A DNA stretch of 64,000 bases, taken from the NCBI GenBank assembly GCA_020744425.1, contig JAGMUV010000015.1, forward strand, positions 1,302,001-1,366,000, in the 5' to 3' direction. Origin of the DNA: Dactylonectria macrodidyma. Taxonomy: Eukaryota; Ascomycota; Sordariomycetes; Hypocreales; Nectriaceae. Position numbers and translations under genes: made by a program. The notes below the pieces were generated by a model, which was not told the origin of the DNA, searched no databases, and was given only the letters and a program-made list of their open reading frames with translations. Below, one piece after another: positions 21,263-31,851 of this stretch. The stretch's first letter is position 1; the number at the start of each line of letters is the position of its first letter.

Positions 21263-23134
21263 TTAAACACACTGCCACCATTCTAACACACCTAGGCCCT
21301 CGCCACCTAGATCTCCTGCCTGTTCATGTGGATTCCAGCTGCTCCATGAGCTGACTTCTTGCTGGGCATACTCTGACTTGCATTTTTCATTAGCCTGGTT
21401 TTGAGACTTGGCTCCCGTCCCAAAGTCCAGAAGGCTACATATGTTATTGACTTTTCCAAAGCCTTGACCCGAATTGTTACTGTCGCAATGGAAATTAGCC
21501 TTACTTCCTTGCTCATCAGCCATTAGTGAAGTGTATGTGCTCTCCAGCCCGACCAATATGCCGAGATATTTAGCTGCAAGCTTGTCATGATCTCCCAGAA
21601 AGTCGAAGATACGGCGCGCGTTCTGCAAGTGAGGACGATATACAGCCGGCGAACCGAAGCCGCTGAACAGCGTGACGTAGAGGACGACTGCCGAGAGGAA
21701 GACTGAATTGACGAGACAAGGAAGAGGCCTAGGTACTTCTGCGCCCGCGGCGAACGCCCTGAGTAGGTCGATCATTCGAACTGCAGCTTCCAAGCAAAGC
21801 TCCACGAGGATCACCTCGGGTTCTCTGAAACTCTTCTGGCTGCTAGGAACATTCTCAGCGGCACATGAAGCCTCAGAGGCATATGCAAATTGTAGAAGAA
21901 AGGGCTCTGATAGTAACAGTATAGTTCGATAGTATGTGCCGCTGGAATGAATGTAGTCGAGGTTAGATGAACTTTCCGTTGCTGGGAGCCCATTCTTGGA
22001 CGCCCACTGAGCAATCCATCTATTTCGGAGGCCTATTGCTAGTTCGATGGCTCTCGTAGCTCCGACATTTCCACAGCGGGCCTCGTATAGAATTCCGACA
22101 AAAGTTGTGTATATACTTCCAAACTGTATCGGATACACGTTATGAAAAACCCCGGTCATCAGTGGTCTGTCGAGAGCTGCTGCTGTCGAAATGTCAAGTA
22201 TCTGGGCCGCTATCCAGAGAGACTCGGAGGTCTCAAATCCGAACTGAGACCGAGTGGGATGATACGGTTCTCTGTGTATTTGGAGCGAGACGGCTGCCTC
22301 AACAGCTACTCTCAAGTGCATCTCGGAAGAATCTGGCCTTGATTCGTTTAACAGAAAGATGGCGACGAGTAGATGAGACTGGATAGTCGGCACTCCGCTG
22401 TCCCAAAGACTCGTCATAGCGAGATATCGCCCATAGCTAAAATATTCATGGGCGACGTTGTTGCATTTGTCGGGGCAGCTTTGGGCCCCGATTGCCAGTG
22501 TGAGATAGTAGATGGCAGTAATTGCGGCGGGTGTGATGTCTGGATTCTCTAGCCAAATTGAGAGCCCTCTGTCCAGTTGTGCCAGGTTGATAAACGCCAA
22601 GCTGTCACTCACTCCCAACTTGTACCATCTTAGAAGGTACCGGGCCTGATGCAAGGAGGGTCTTGGAGGCGGCGATGTTGTCATATGTACTTCGCTGGGT
22701 CCCACCACTGGTGACTTTGTCATTTCGGGAGTTTTGACACTATCCCCGAAATCACAATATCCCACTTTCGCTTGTATCATCTTGTAGAGTTCTTGAAGAA
22801 GCGGGAGCGCAGTCACAGGTTCCGCTGGGATCATATCGCGTTGTGTGTCCTTAGTGGGTGTTTGTGTGACTGATGGCGGCGAGCCTGGTGATGTGGTGAT
22901 AGAGGAGACATGCTGGGCCTTTTGGCTGCGTCTCTTGACCGGCTTTGGACAGAGAACCCCCCTGGATGATGAGGGAACAACTGTCTTGAATCTCTGGGCG
23001 AAGACACACTCTTGATTGCGTCTGCAGCATGCAAGACATGGTTGTGAGCCACGGCATCGGACTTTGCGTCTTTTGCAGCTCTCGCACGCCTGGTCGCATC
23101 GGTGACGCTTAACTTTCTTGATTTCGGTGACCAT
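21263..23134 (-). CDS. Zn2Cys6 transcription factor
   Basis: A 623-codon open frame. Residues about 13-43 form the binuclear cluster: 'CDQACESCKRRKVRC' and 'PCLACCRRNQEC'. A basic linker and Ser/Thr/Pro-rich stretch follow. The middle region 'LSIWLENPDITPAAITAIYYLTLAIGAQ' to 'AAQILDISTAAALDRP' is a fungal regulatory domain (PF04082 type). The C-terminus is polar and Trp-rich. It is a candidate pathway-specific activator, divergent from the carboxylesterase at 23627, with a full motif copy between them. Confidence 0.92.
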   Translation of the reverse strand: MVTEIKKVKRHRCDQACESCKRRKVRCRGSQPCLACCRRNQECVFAQRFKTVVPSSSRGVLCPKPVKRRSQKAQHVSSITTSPGSPPSVTQTPTKDTQRDMIPAEPVTALPLLQELYKMIQAKVGYCDFGDSVKTPEMTKSPVVGPSEVHMTTSPPPRPSLHQARYLLRWYKLGVSDSLAFINLAQLDRGLSIWLENPDITPAAITAIYYLTLAIGAQSCPDKCNNVAHEYFSYGRYLAMTSLWDSGVPTIQSHLLVAIFLLNESRPDSSEMHLRVAVEAAVSLQIHREPYHPTRSQFGFETSESLWIAAQILDISTAAALDRPLMTGVFHNVYPIQFGSIYTTFVGILYEARCGNVGATRAIELAIGLRNRWIAQWASKNGLPATESSSNLDYIHSSGTYYRTILLLSEPFLLQFAYASEASCAAENVPSSQKSFREPEVILVELCLEAAVRMIDLLRAFAAGAEVPRPLPCLVNSVFLSAVVLYVTLFSGFGSPAVYRPHLQNARRIFDFLGDHDKLAAKYLGILVGLESTYTSLMADEQGSKANFHCDSNNSGQGFGKVNNICSLLDFGTGAKSQNQANEKCKSEYAQQEVSSWSSWNPHEQAGDLGGEGLGVLEWWQCV

Positions 23135-23626
23135 CGTGGAATTGAAGGAATCCGTGAGTTGAGTTTGTGATCACGCAAGACAAGCGCCGATACTGCCTGA
23201 TTGAGCAGCTGCACTGTGATCTTTTAGCCTTCGACTGAGAACCCGGTTTGTGGTGCACTGTATAGCTGAGGCCGCCGCACAGGTTGCTCCACATCTCACC
23301 TCTACCTAGTAAATGAGAGACATATGCTCCAATGCCGACGGAATTATGACATTGGGGCAATCAACCTCAGCGCCTAGGATGGCTCATGTGGGGTAGGAAA
23401 TGGCTTTGGCGGATGGCGCAGGTCTAATGTCCGTGATGAGTCTCTCCCCACATTAGCCACAAGCAGAGCAAATGCTCATGGGTTTACTCCGTACAGTTAA
23501 AGAAACAATGGCACTAAGCGTGAGCGACCGGCTCTAAATTTCCCTCAATTCGTATTGCTACTGAGCCGCCGAAATTTCTTACCTGTCTTCACTCTACCCC
23601 GTACCAGAGTCCAATACCTTCCCAAA
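23135..23626. promoter_or_regulatory. Divergent promoter with a full motif copy
   Basis: GTGGGGTA is at 23388-23395, an inverted core CCCCAC at 23446-23451, and TTGGGGCA at about 23353. The two cores face each other about 50 bases apart. Confidence 0.6.
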
Positions 23627-25425
23627 ATGACGTTTCCTTACTACCACAGCTCTCTGTCATCCACACTGAGAGCTGCAGATCTGGGATGCGCTGCACACTT
23701 CAGGGGCATCAAATACGGCATAATACCGCGTCGGTTTGCAAACCCAGAGCCACTTGCCGACTACCCTGCAGAGCTAGATTGCACCACCTATGGGTTGGTT
23801 CGTCCCACCTTTCGATTCGGATTTCCTGTTGACCGATGCTCCTTATCCTAGTCCACGATGCCCCCAGACGCAAGTCGACGTGACCTACCTGCTCCGGATC
23901 CCCCCTTCTATTTCAATTGCTCCCGAGCCGGAGGATGAGTTCGGCTGTCTCAACTTGGATGTCATGGTCCCGAAGACGGCTCTTGCAGAAGGAAGGAGAT
24001 TGCCAGTTGTCGTCTGGATACATGGTGCGTCCTTATGGGCCGTTAATTGCAGATTGACCATCTAATGTACTATTAGGAGGATCACAAGCCGTGACCTTTG
24101 GCAGCGCAGCCTCCGGAGTCTGTGGTAAGTCGGTGCTCAAGCTCATTAATCTGTTGGATGAAGCATAGTGCTTGCTGTTTAGCTAGGGCTCTCATACTGA
24201 CTTGTCCGACTAGATCCGACTGCCATCGTGAACGACTCGATTCGCTTGGGGAAGCCCTTGATCTTTGTCTCCGTCCAATACCGGCTCAATATCTTCGCCT
24301 TCGGTGGCGAGTCGAATGAACAGAATCTTGCACTGAAGGATCAACTGCTGGCCTTGAAATGGGTACAGCACCACATCTCGGCATTAAACGGTGATCCTGT
24401 GGGTTGAACTGACGAACCTACCGCATTGCTGTCATGGCTGATAACATTCCACAGGAAAACGTGACGCTAGCCGGAGAAAGTGCCGGGGCTGTGTACTGCC
24501 ACGCACTCCTGGTCATGAAAGCGCCGGCAAAGCAGGCTATTCTTTCGTCGGGGTCACTATACTTGTCGCCACCTCAGCCAGCGGAGAGGGCCTCCTTGCT
24601 TCGTGACAGCGTCAAACGGCAACTAGAGGAGTTGGGAGGCTTTGATCTCCGCTCCGCATCCGCACAGCTACTGGTAGATGCCCTGACTCGGACTGGCATT
24701 CAGTCGTGGTTTCTGCAGACGGAGCCAAGCTTAGACCGCTGGTGGGAAGAAACTGGCATCTCCAAAAGTGTTCTGCTAAGCCATGTCCAGGATGAGGTAT
24801 TTCTCCTGATCTGGATACCAATGTGTGATGAGCTAAAGATATGCAGTCTGTAATCTGGCGCAATGGTATTTTGGCCGCTGGCACCGATTCTATCATCAAC
24901 GCCTTCAGCCTCGCCGAAGATGACAGCGACGAACTGAAGAACATGTACCAAATTTACTCAAACAGATCTTCCGCAGCTACGACAGGAGCTCTTGACTTCA
25001 TCAACGACTACAGATTTGTCCTACCCATCATAAAGATGGCCTGCTTATGGCGAGATCATGGTAAGCGTGTCTTTCAGAGTTTGATAGACGAGGCAAATCC
25101 ATGGCAGCCTTCGAGCGGCGCCCATCACGCAGTCGACCTACTACTGCTTTTTGGTGGATTTGACATGTCTGCATCACCTGGTGCTGAGGAAATTGGGCAA
25201 AAGATGAGAGAGAGATGGATCAAGTTCATCAGCGGTGAGGACCCTTGGCCGAGCGAAAGTAGTGGAGTGTTTGGGCCGCATGGCAGGTTTGAGGAGCTAG
25301 ACGATGTTCAAATGAGGACAAGGCGGAGAGGCTCTCATTTGATGAAGCTTGATGGAATGGATAGTGTGAGAACGGATAGAGTATTTTCTGCTCTGGCGGC
25401 TGGGAGAGTAAGCCTCTCAAATTAA
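23627..25425 (+). CDS. Type B carboxylesterase
   Basis: ATG 23627, TAA 25423-25425, at least four introns. The alpha/beta hydrolase markers run in order: 'LPVVVWIHG' joined to 'GGSQ' (oxyanion hole), 'VQYRLNIFAFGG', 'NLALKDQLLALKWVQHHI', nucleophile elbow 'ENVTLAGESAGAVYC', an acidic residue in 'VQDE' joined to 'SVIWRNG', and a His in 'SGAHHAVDLLLLFGG'. The triad is therefore complete. It should hydrolyse an ester of the target compound. No signal peptide is evident, so an intracellular role is likely. Confidence 0.9.
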
Positions 25426-25651
25426 CTAGATGTAAAAGGCCTATCGCCTTTGCAGCTTAAACAACTCTTTGATGCCGTCAAACAAGTCTAGAAGCTTTTG
25501 CTGGGGCTTTAGTCCAAGTCGCTGACTACAGTCTCTTATATCGTGCCGACAATGTGAGATTTGTCACTGTAATGACACTCATCAAGAATCGGAAGACTGG
25601 TCAACTTATGCGTCAAAGCTCCAGTCCTATATAAATTCATTACATTCTTAA

Positions 25652-27540
25652 CTACAGCGATTTCTCCTGATACAACCTTTCACCTCCCCCCACCTCCTCT
25701 CTCAAAACTGCTCTAACAATCATGCCCTTCTGCTTTACCAACCAATAATTCTCCATCGTGACATTGCATTCCGCAGCTTTCGAAAAGTCAAAATTCTTAA
25801 TCAACACGGGAATGAGCTTGTTGATCTCCAATAGGCTTATGTTCTTTCCAATACACGTTCGGGATCCGACGCCAAACTACAACGCGTTAAAGCTTGCTTC
25901 TGTACAAAGGATTGAGAGGCTAGCTAGCCAAGGAGATACTTACTGGAATCCAATAAGAGTCCATCAGCGACAGCTTTTCCTTGTCCTGGATAAGCCATCT
26001 CTCAGGTCGGAACTCGCATGCATCCAGACCGAAAATGTTCGTGTTGCGGTGGGCGACCCAGGAGTTGACTCCTACAACGCTCTATTCGTATCTAGTTAGA
26101 TCCCAACACTACAGCAAATCGTTCAGCAAAAGGCACCTACACCAGCAGGGAAGAATTGGCCACTGATAGTTGCACCGCCTTCGGGGACCACCCGCGCCAA
26201 GGGAAGGCCAGTTGCCGGGTGTAGCCTTAGGCCTTCTTTGATACAGGCTTGCAGAAACGGCATAGATTGCGTTTCCTTGAAGGGAATTCTGTGGGCATTC
26301 CCTAATTCGGCGAGTTTCTCATTGATCTCTCCTCGTAGCTAGAGTCACGGTCAGACGATGCAGCTAGCTTCTGCGACGGCGATGCATACCTTTGAGAGGG
26401 CGTGTGGATGACTGATGAGGTTGAAGAGGATAGCGCAGAGAGAAATAGAGGTCGTGTCGGAGCCAGCACCAAAATTTGTCAGACACAAAGTCTGGATCGC
26501 TGCCTCGGGAAACTTTTCGGGGTTGGCTTCGTGGAGGTCCAGAGACTTGGAGAGGAAGTCCTGGCTCTTCTCAGAGCCTCCATGGGACGCACGTCGTCGC
26601 TGGCCCTCTTGGATACGGTGGTGAGTAAACTTGGCCACATGCGCGATGCCGTTTTCTGGTAATAGGCTCATGAGCCAAGAGAGTGGACCATGAGCTTCGT
26701 TAAGTACGCCGATGACGGCGCAGTACTTGAGATAGTCGTGCAAGCTCGCAAATATATTCTCATCATCAGTGCCCTTGTCCAGGAATCCCACTCTCTGTCC
26801 TACCTGTTGACGGCGGTCAGTTGCTGCAAACTAAGCTGAGGAGAAACAACAATACTTACAGTAATTTGCCCAATTACGTCGAACGCATAACATTGCATCC
26901 AGAATTGCATATCGAACGACTCCCCGCTCCGGGCCAGCTCCGACATTCGAGCAAGAAACAGGTCTATGCAGTCGTCGACGCTACCCTCCATCGCCCGGAG
27001 AGAGGTTGCCGAGTATAGGTTAGCCACCAGTCGCCTATTTGCAGAGTGTCTGGCCGGATTTCGATCTGTGAATAAGTCCGGGAACGGAGCTTTGGGGTCG
27101 CTGGAAGCTTTGTACCAATGTGACTTGAAGTCACAGATCAGCGGCGTGTCCTCGTCTGTTGCCACTACTCAAATACCTTTGCAAAGGGCTTGCCAATCCC
27201 GTAGATAGCTTTGATGGCATTGGGGTCATCCAAGCTGAACTGGTTCGGCGCGATGCGAACCACAGGCCCTTGGTGGCTCTCGTGTTAGCTGGCTGGGCCG
27301 CCGAGCGAAGCAAAGAACACCCATACCATATTTTTGGTGTAGGTGGATGTTGGTCTCATGGAAAGTTCCTCGAGCGACATGTTTAAGGTACCAAAACCGG
27401 GAAAAGCGAGCTGCTATCGGACCTGGAACATTTCTCAAAGTTGAGAATAGGGCTTGCCCTACGGTTTGGGCTGCAGCCACGGCGAGAAGCACAGCACACA
27501 AGAGGACGAGAGTCCCTACGGGGGTCAATTCTGATATCAT
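25652..27540 (-). CDS. Cytochrome P450, pisatin demethylase-like
   Basis: It starts at ATG 27538-27540 with an N-terminal membrane anchor ('TLVLLCAVLLAVAAAQ') and ends at TAG 25652-25654; multiple introns. P450 signatures read in order: I helix 'NFGAGSDTTSIS', K helix 'IKEGLRLHP', 'VGVNSWVAHRN', 'FRPERWL' and heme loop 'FGVGSRTCIGKN'. The 'TCIGKNISLLEINKLIP' stretch and the 'SWVAHRN' element resemble the CYP57/pisatin demethylase group, which O-demethylates legume phytoalexins. The substrate here is unproven. It is divergent from an MBL-fold hydrolase. Confidence 0.9.
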
Positions 27541-27934
27541 CTTCGTAGTTTTAGGTGTCTCGGTAGGTTCTCAGCTAGAAAGAGTATGGCTGTTAATCGA
27601 ATTGTAGTAGAAAAGGCGTTCACAAAGTACATCCATTGAGACTAGTCTACTACATTAGAGCTCTGTGCGGCCGGACATTATAGACCCGCTGATGGACCGG
27701 GTCCATGTTGCTGCGGGGGAAGATATCCGGTGAAACTGATCTTTAGATCATGGGATCTCGAGATGCTACGGGGTCCATGTGCCAGAATGCGGGGTGCATC
27801 GCAACGTGGGGTAAGAATCTTGACCCGATTGAAGTGGGGATGTACGATATACCTATGCAACAGTCAACTCGAAACGACTCGCCAGTATTAGCGCAGCTCC
27901 TTATGAACCCTCAGCAAAACGAAATTTGATAGCC
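27541..27934. promoter_or_regulatory. Divergent promoter dense in motif copies
   Basis: GTGGGGTA is at 27806-27813, GCGGGGTG at 27789-27796, GCGGGGGA at 27713-27720, and ACGGGGTC and GTGGGGAT (27834-27841) nearby. Five cores fall within about 130 bases. Confidence 0.6.
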
Positions 27935-29085
27935 ATGGTGACCAAGAAGCTTCCACAGGCGACTGGACATGTCGAAATTGTCCTTCTTGACGGAGGAGGC
28001 TTTACCACCACAGACGACACCAGGATCCATGCAGGCGGGCACGACCAGCCTTATTACCTCTATGACTGGTGCTTTTATTTGCATCACAAGGCTTCAGGCC
28101 GAAAGATTCTGTGGGATCTGGGGATTAGTGATGTTAGTCAATCTCAAAATGACCATACTTGCACTGGGCTCTGACTGTCAGTAGGACCGTAATCTGTACA
28201 CACCGTTTGTTCTGAACTACCACTGGCCGAGTTGCAACCCTGTTGGGCCACGACGTTGCCTTGTCGATCAGCTTGCCGACTTGGGGGTCAGATCCGAGGA
28301 AATCGATACCATCATCTTCAGGTATGTGACTCTCCGATCTAGACGATCTTTGCATGTTAATTGAAATGCGTGCCCAAGCCATGCTCACTGGGATCACTGC
28401 CGCCCGGTGAAGACCGAATTCCCCAACGCCAAGGTCGTCTTCGGACCTGGAACCGGCGCGCACTGTTCTCCCGGACACATCCGTGACGGCGAGATCCAGC
28501 CCATGGTGCAGTGGGACTCTCGCTTCTTCGGAGCCCGAGACGTCTGCACAGATCAGTACCAGGAGCTGGAAGGCTCCTGGACGCCGTGGGGCCCGTTTGA
28601 CCAGGCGCTGGACTACTTGGGGGACGGCAGCTTCTGGATCCTGACGGCGCCTGGGCACATGGAGGGGAATCTGGCGGCTTGTGCGAGGCTTGAGTCTGGA
28701 GAGCTGGTGTTGTTGGCGAGTGATTGCTGCCACTCGAGGTAAGTTGGGTACTCCATATTGCTGACTGGTATCATGTAAAGAGGTAGGAGATGGCAACAGA
28801 GCTGACGCGTACGCCTCACACAGGGACATATTTCTCGGCACTAAACAGATAGCCAATGTGCCAATGCCTGATGGTTCGAGTTTCTGTCTCCACGAAAGTC
28901 TGGATGCAGCCCTTGATACCATCAGCAAGCTGAGGGAAGCCGTGAATGAGTATGGAATGCACATTGCCATGGCCCACGACGCCGAGTTCATTACAGAAGG
29001 CAAGGATTCTACTCTTATGTCTCTGCTACATCCTCTATTCAATGAGGGGTGTCTTGAGAGAATCCGAGCTCGTCAGCGACCCTAG
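27935..29085 (+). CDS. MBL-fold hydrolase, lactonase-like
   Basis: ATG 27935, TAG 29083-29085, three introns (about 28130-28180, 28322-28378, 28740-28823). An intron joins 'TIIF' to 'SHAHWDHCRP', rebuilding the HxHxDH zinc motif; downstream 'APGHMEGNL' and 'ASDCCHSR' give the remaining metal ligands, and 'MAHDAEF' the last His. Spacing is like N-acyl-homoserine lactonases and the fungal lactam/lactone-opening MBL enzymes of benzoxazolinone detoxification. It would open a lactone, lactam or thioester ring. About 320 residues. Confidence 0.9.
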
Positions 29086-29501
29086 ATTGTAGTTTTCAAT
29101 CGCAGATTTTTTTTAAAAACTGAAAAATTTGTCACCATTTTACCACCCACTGTGATGGCCTTGGTGCGACTCACCGCCTTCGAATCTTGTAACAATCCGC
29201 TACTAGGATTTCCTGGGTAACGACTCGCCCTCAGTCTGCCCCCATGCATACTCAGGGGTTTGACCTTAGCTGCCCACGTCTCTTCACTGAAACAAGATGG
29301 GGTACATAAGCAAGCGCCTAGCATCGTTGGGGTATTCTAACCCATGGGGTTGTGGAACGTGGGGTCTATTTAATCATGGTCTCTTTATGACAACGGCCAA
29401 TGGATTGCTTCCACTAGTAAGACCCTACGACTAGACTAAAGGTTGCGTCTCAGCCCTTTCTCTTGACCACTGAACGCTTTGTTTTCTCCATCATTTTCAT
29501 C
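29086..29501. promoter_or_regulatory. Promoter of a P450 with near motif copies
   Basis: GTGGGGTC is at 29359-29366, TTGGGGTA at 29337-29344 and ATGGGGTA at 29297-29304; AACCCATGGGGTT at 29339-29351 is a near inverted repeat of the core. No gene is seen. Confidence 0.5.
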
Positions 29502-31290
29502 ATGACCCTCCTTGGTAATGCTGGCCTTATCGTGCTCCTCGCAGTGTGCGTATTCCTACGGAGTCGAAGCCGAGGGAGAGGAAAACTCCCACCTGGACCA
29601 GCAGGCATTCCCCTCCTAGGTAATGCTCACCAGCTCGGCCGCAACCCGCACCGCCAGCTCCAGCGCTGGGCCTCACAGTTCGGCGATGTCTTCACCGTCC
29701 GTCTAGGCTGGGAGAACTGGGTCTTCATCAACGACCCGTCCAGCGTCCGTGACATCTTTGACAAGCAGTCGGCCACGACATCCGGAAGAATGCCACAACC
29801 TGTGCTCTCGGGTATTCTGTCGGGAGAAAACCGCCTGCTCCTACTCACGTACGGGGAGAAATGGCGCAAGCTCCGGGCGTTGGTACACAAGTCACTCACG
29901 CCCAAGGCGTCCAGCACGTACAAGCCGGGCCAAGAGTTCGAGGCCAAGCAGCTCATCTATGATATCGCAACCGACAACGCGACGCAGGAGAGCTTCTACA
30001 TGCACGTCCGTCGCTATACGACTTCGGTCGTACTTTTGAGCACGTACGGACTTCGAGTGCCCTCTTGGGTGAGTACCTAGGCGAAGCCATGCCAATGCCA
30101 ATGCCAGTTTCTCGCGGGTATCTGACTGTATCTGACTGTGGCAAAAGGATTGCGATGATATTCGAGCGATATATGGCGTCCTCAATGACTTTTCACAGGC
30201 TGCCCAACCTGGAGCATATCTCGCAGACTTGATACCACCGTTGGGGAATCTACCGCGATTCCTCCAGTGGTGGCGACCAAGCGCGACTCGGGCGTACGAG
30301 AGGCAGAGAGACACGTGGATGGGATACTGGAACAGGCTGCAGGTCGCGCTCAAAGAGAACAGGGCGCCTGAATGCCTTGTGCGACAGTTGGTCGAGTCGA
30401 ATCTCGATAAGCAAGGGATTTCCGAGGTCGAGGCTGGCTTTGCTGCTGGTTGTGAGTGCTTTTACTTTATCCGTACTCTGTCTGCATCTGCATCTGCATT
30501 TGCATCTGCACCGAAAGCTGACCATGGTTGGATGGATATAGCGATGATCGAGGCAGGATCCGAGACGACATCGTCCGCCCTCAACAGCGCGATTCTATAC
30601 TTGTCGGCACATCCCGAAGTGCAAGATGTAGCACACGAGGAGCTATCTCGAGTAATAGGCGACGAGCGATCCCCAACCTTCGACGACGAGGCTCATCTCC
30701 CATACATCCGCGCCATGGGCAAGGAGATCCTTCGCATCCGGCCGGTGACGACGATCGGCACGCCACACTATACGACGGCAGATATCGAGCACAAGGGCTA
30801 CACCATCCCCAAGAACACAGTCGTATGCATGAGCCAGTACGTGCTGCACTTCAACGAGCGGCGGTGGGAAACGGACGGAGGCCGGACATTCGACCCATCT
30901 CGGTACCTGGCCTACCCCGAAAAGGCCGGCGTGTACGCGGCGTCTCGGGACGCCAACTCGCGCGACCACTTCGACTTTGGCGCCGGGCGACGCATCTGCC
31001 CTGGCATGCACCTCGCCGAGAACAGCCTGTTCATCACGCTGGCCAAGATACTGTGGGCGTTCCGCATCGAGCCTGGTCAAGGGCCGGACGGCGAGCCGCT
31101 GCCGGTGGATCTCTCGGATGAGGCATATGAGAGTGGTGTCAACACGCTGCCGAAGCCGTTCAAGGCGCGGTTCGTTGAGCGGAATGCGACGAGGGCGAGG
31201 GTGCTCCGCGAGGAATGGGCAGTGGCGCAGAGGGAAGGGTTCTGGCTGGGTGATGTCAAGGTTGATACCAAGGGAGTGGTTGTCAACTAG
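29502..31290 (+). CDS. Cytochrome P450, O-methylsterigmatocystin oxidoreductase-like
   Basis: ATG 29502 is followed by a membrane anchor ('GLIVLLAVCVFLRSR') and 'KLPPGPAGIPLLGN'. Introns are 30069-30147 and 30452-30541; the second is phased so that the I helix reads 'AAGSMIEAGSETTSS'. K helix 'GKEILRIRP', and the heme loop 'FDFGAGRRICPGMHLAEN'. TAG at 31288-31290. It resembles the CYP64-like group of fungal P450s and is related to the P450 at 43169 (same I-helix, 'LPYIRAM' and 'HLAE' blocks). Both introns carry short tandem repeats. Endoplasmic-reticulum monooxygenase of unknown substrate. Confidence 0.92.
30087..30138 (+). repeat. Short tandem repeats within a P450 intron
   Basis: The first intron contains about three units of TGCCAA (30087-30107) and a duplicated TATCTGACTG (30119-30138). 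Confidence 0.7.
30478..30512 (+). repeat. TCTGCA hexanucleotide repeat within a P450 intron
   Basis: About five units of TCTGCA, one with a T substitution, lie in the second intron of the P450 gene. Confidence 0.75.
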
Positions 31291-31851
31291 AGGCAAGGGT
31301 TTAGGCAAGGGTTTTGGCTAGGTTATGATGCCAAGGTAAAGCAGATACCAAACGAAGTGGTTGTCAGCGACCTAGGTAGGTCACGTCCCGTTCCAGGCTC
31401 AGATCTCGAGGATTCCCCTCCGCTTAGAAATAGTTCATGACTGGGTGGACCGTTGGTCGGTGGTTTTCCCCAACTTTTCCTCTGTCCCCGCAATCTATCA
31501 TATAGACTAGTCTAGGTAGCCTCTCTTCGATCTCGCTTTTCTGGGGCACATCCATGATCTGGGGCCATCCATGCGTAATTGATTGGCTCAAGCTACATAC
31601 CTAACGCTAGACTACTACACTACCTAGACTCGATACTCAGCTGAGTCAAGACTGATTCATACCCCCGGCACCTTGTCACGTCGTCTGCCGAAGCGATGGA
31701 TCCAATCCATTCCTTCACTTTGTCCCCCTCCCTCGTCCCTCGTCCCACCATCATCCTCCACCCTCAACACCAACAAAAAAGTTCCCACCTCCACCTCCTC
31801 CAGTGTCTTCCCTCCTCTCCCTCTGTCCCTGCTTGCCCGCCTCTCGCTTGC
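31291..31851. promoter_or_regulatory. Upstream region of a C2H2 regulator, pyrimidine-rich
   Basis: The last 130 bases before ATG 31852 are strongly C/T-rich, a common feature of fungal core promoters and 5' leaders. No exact GYGGGGTA copy is seen here, in contrast to most promoters of the cluster; CTGGGGCA and CTGGGGCC occur near 31540-31565. Confidence 0.5.

Noticed and set aside
30528..31308. Open frames of about 200 codons on both strands over the P450 3' half
   Set aside because: GC-rich codons leave few stops in other frames; only one frame carries P450 motifs.
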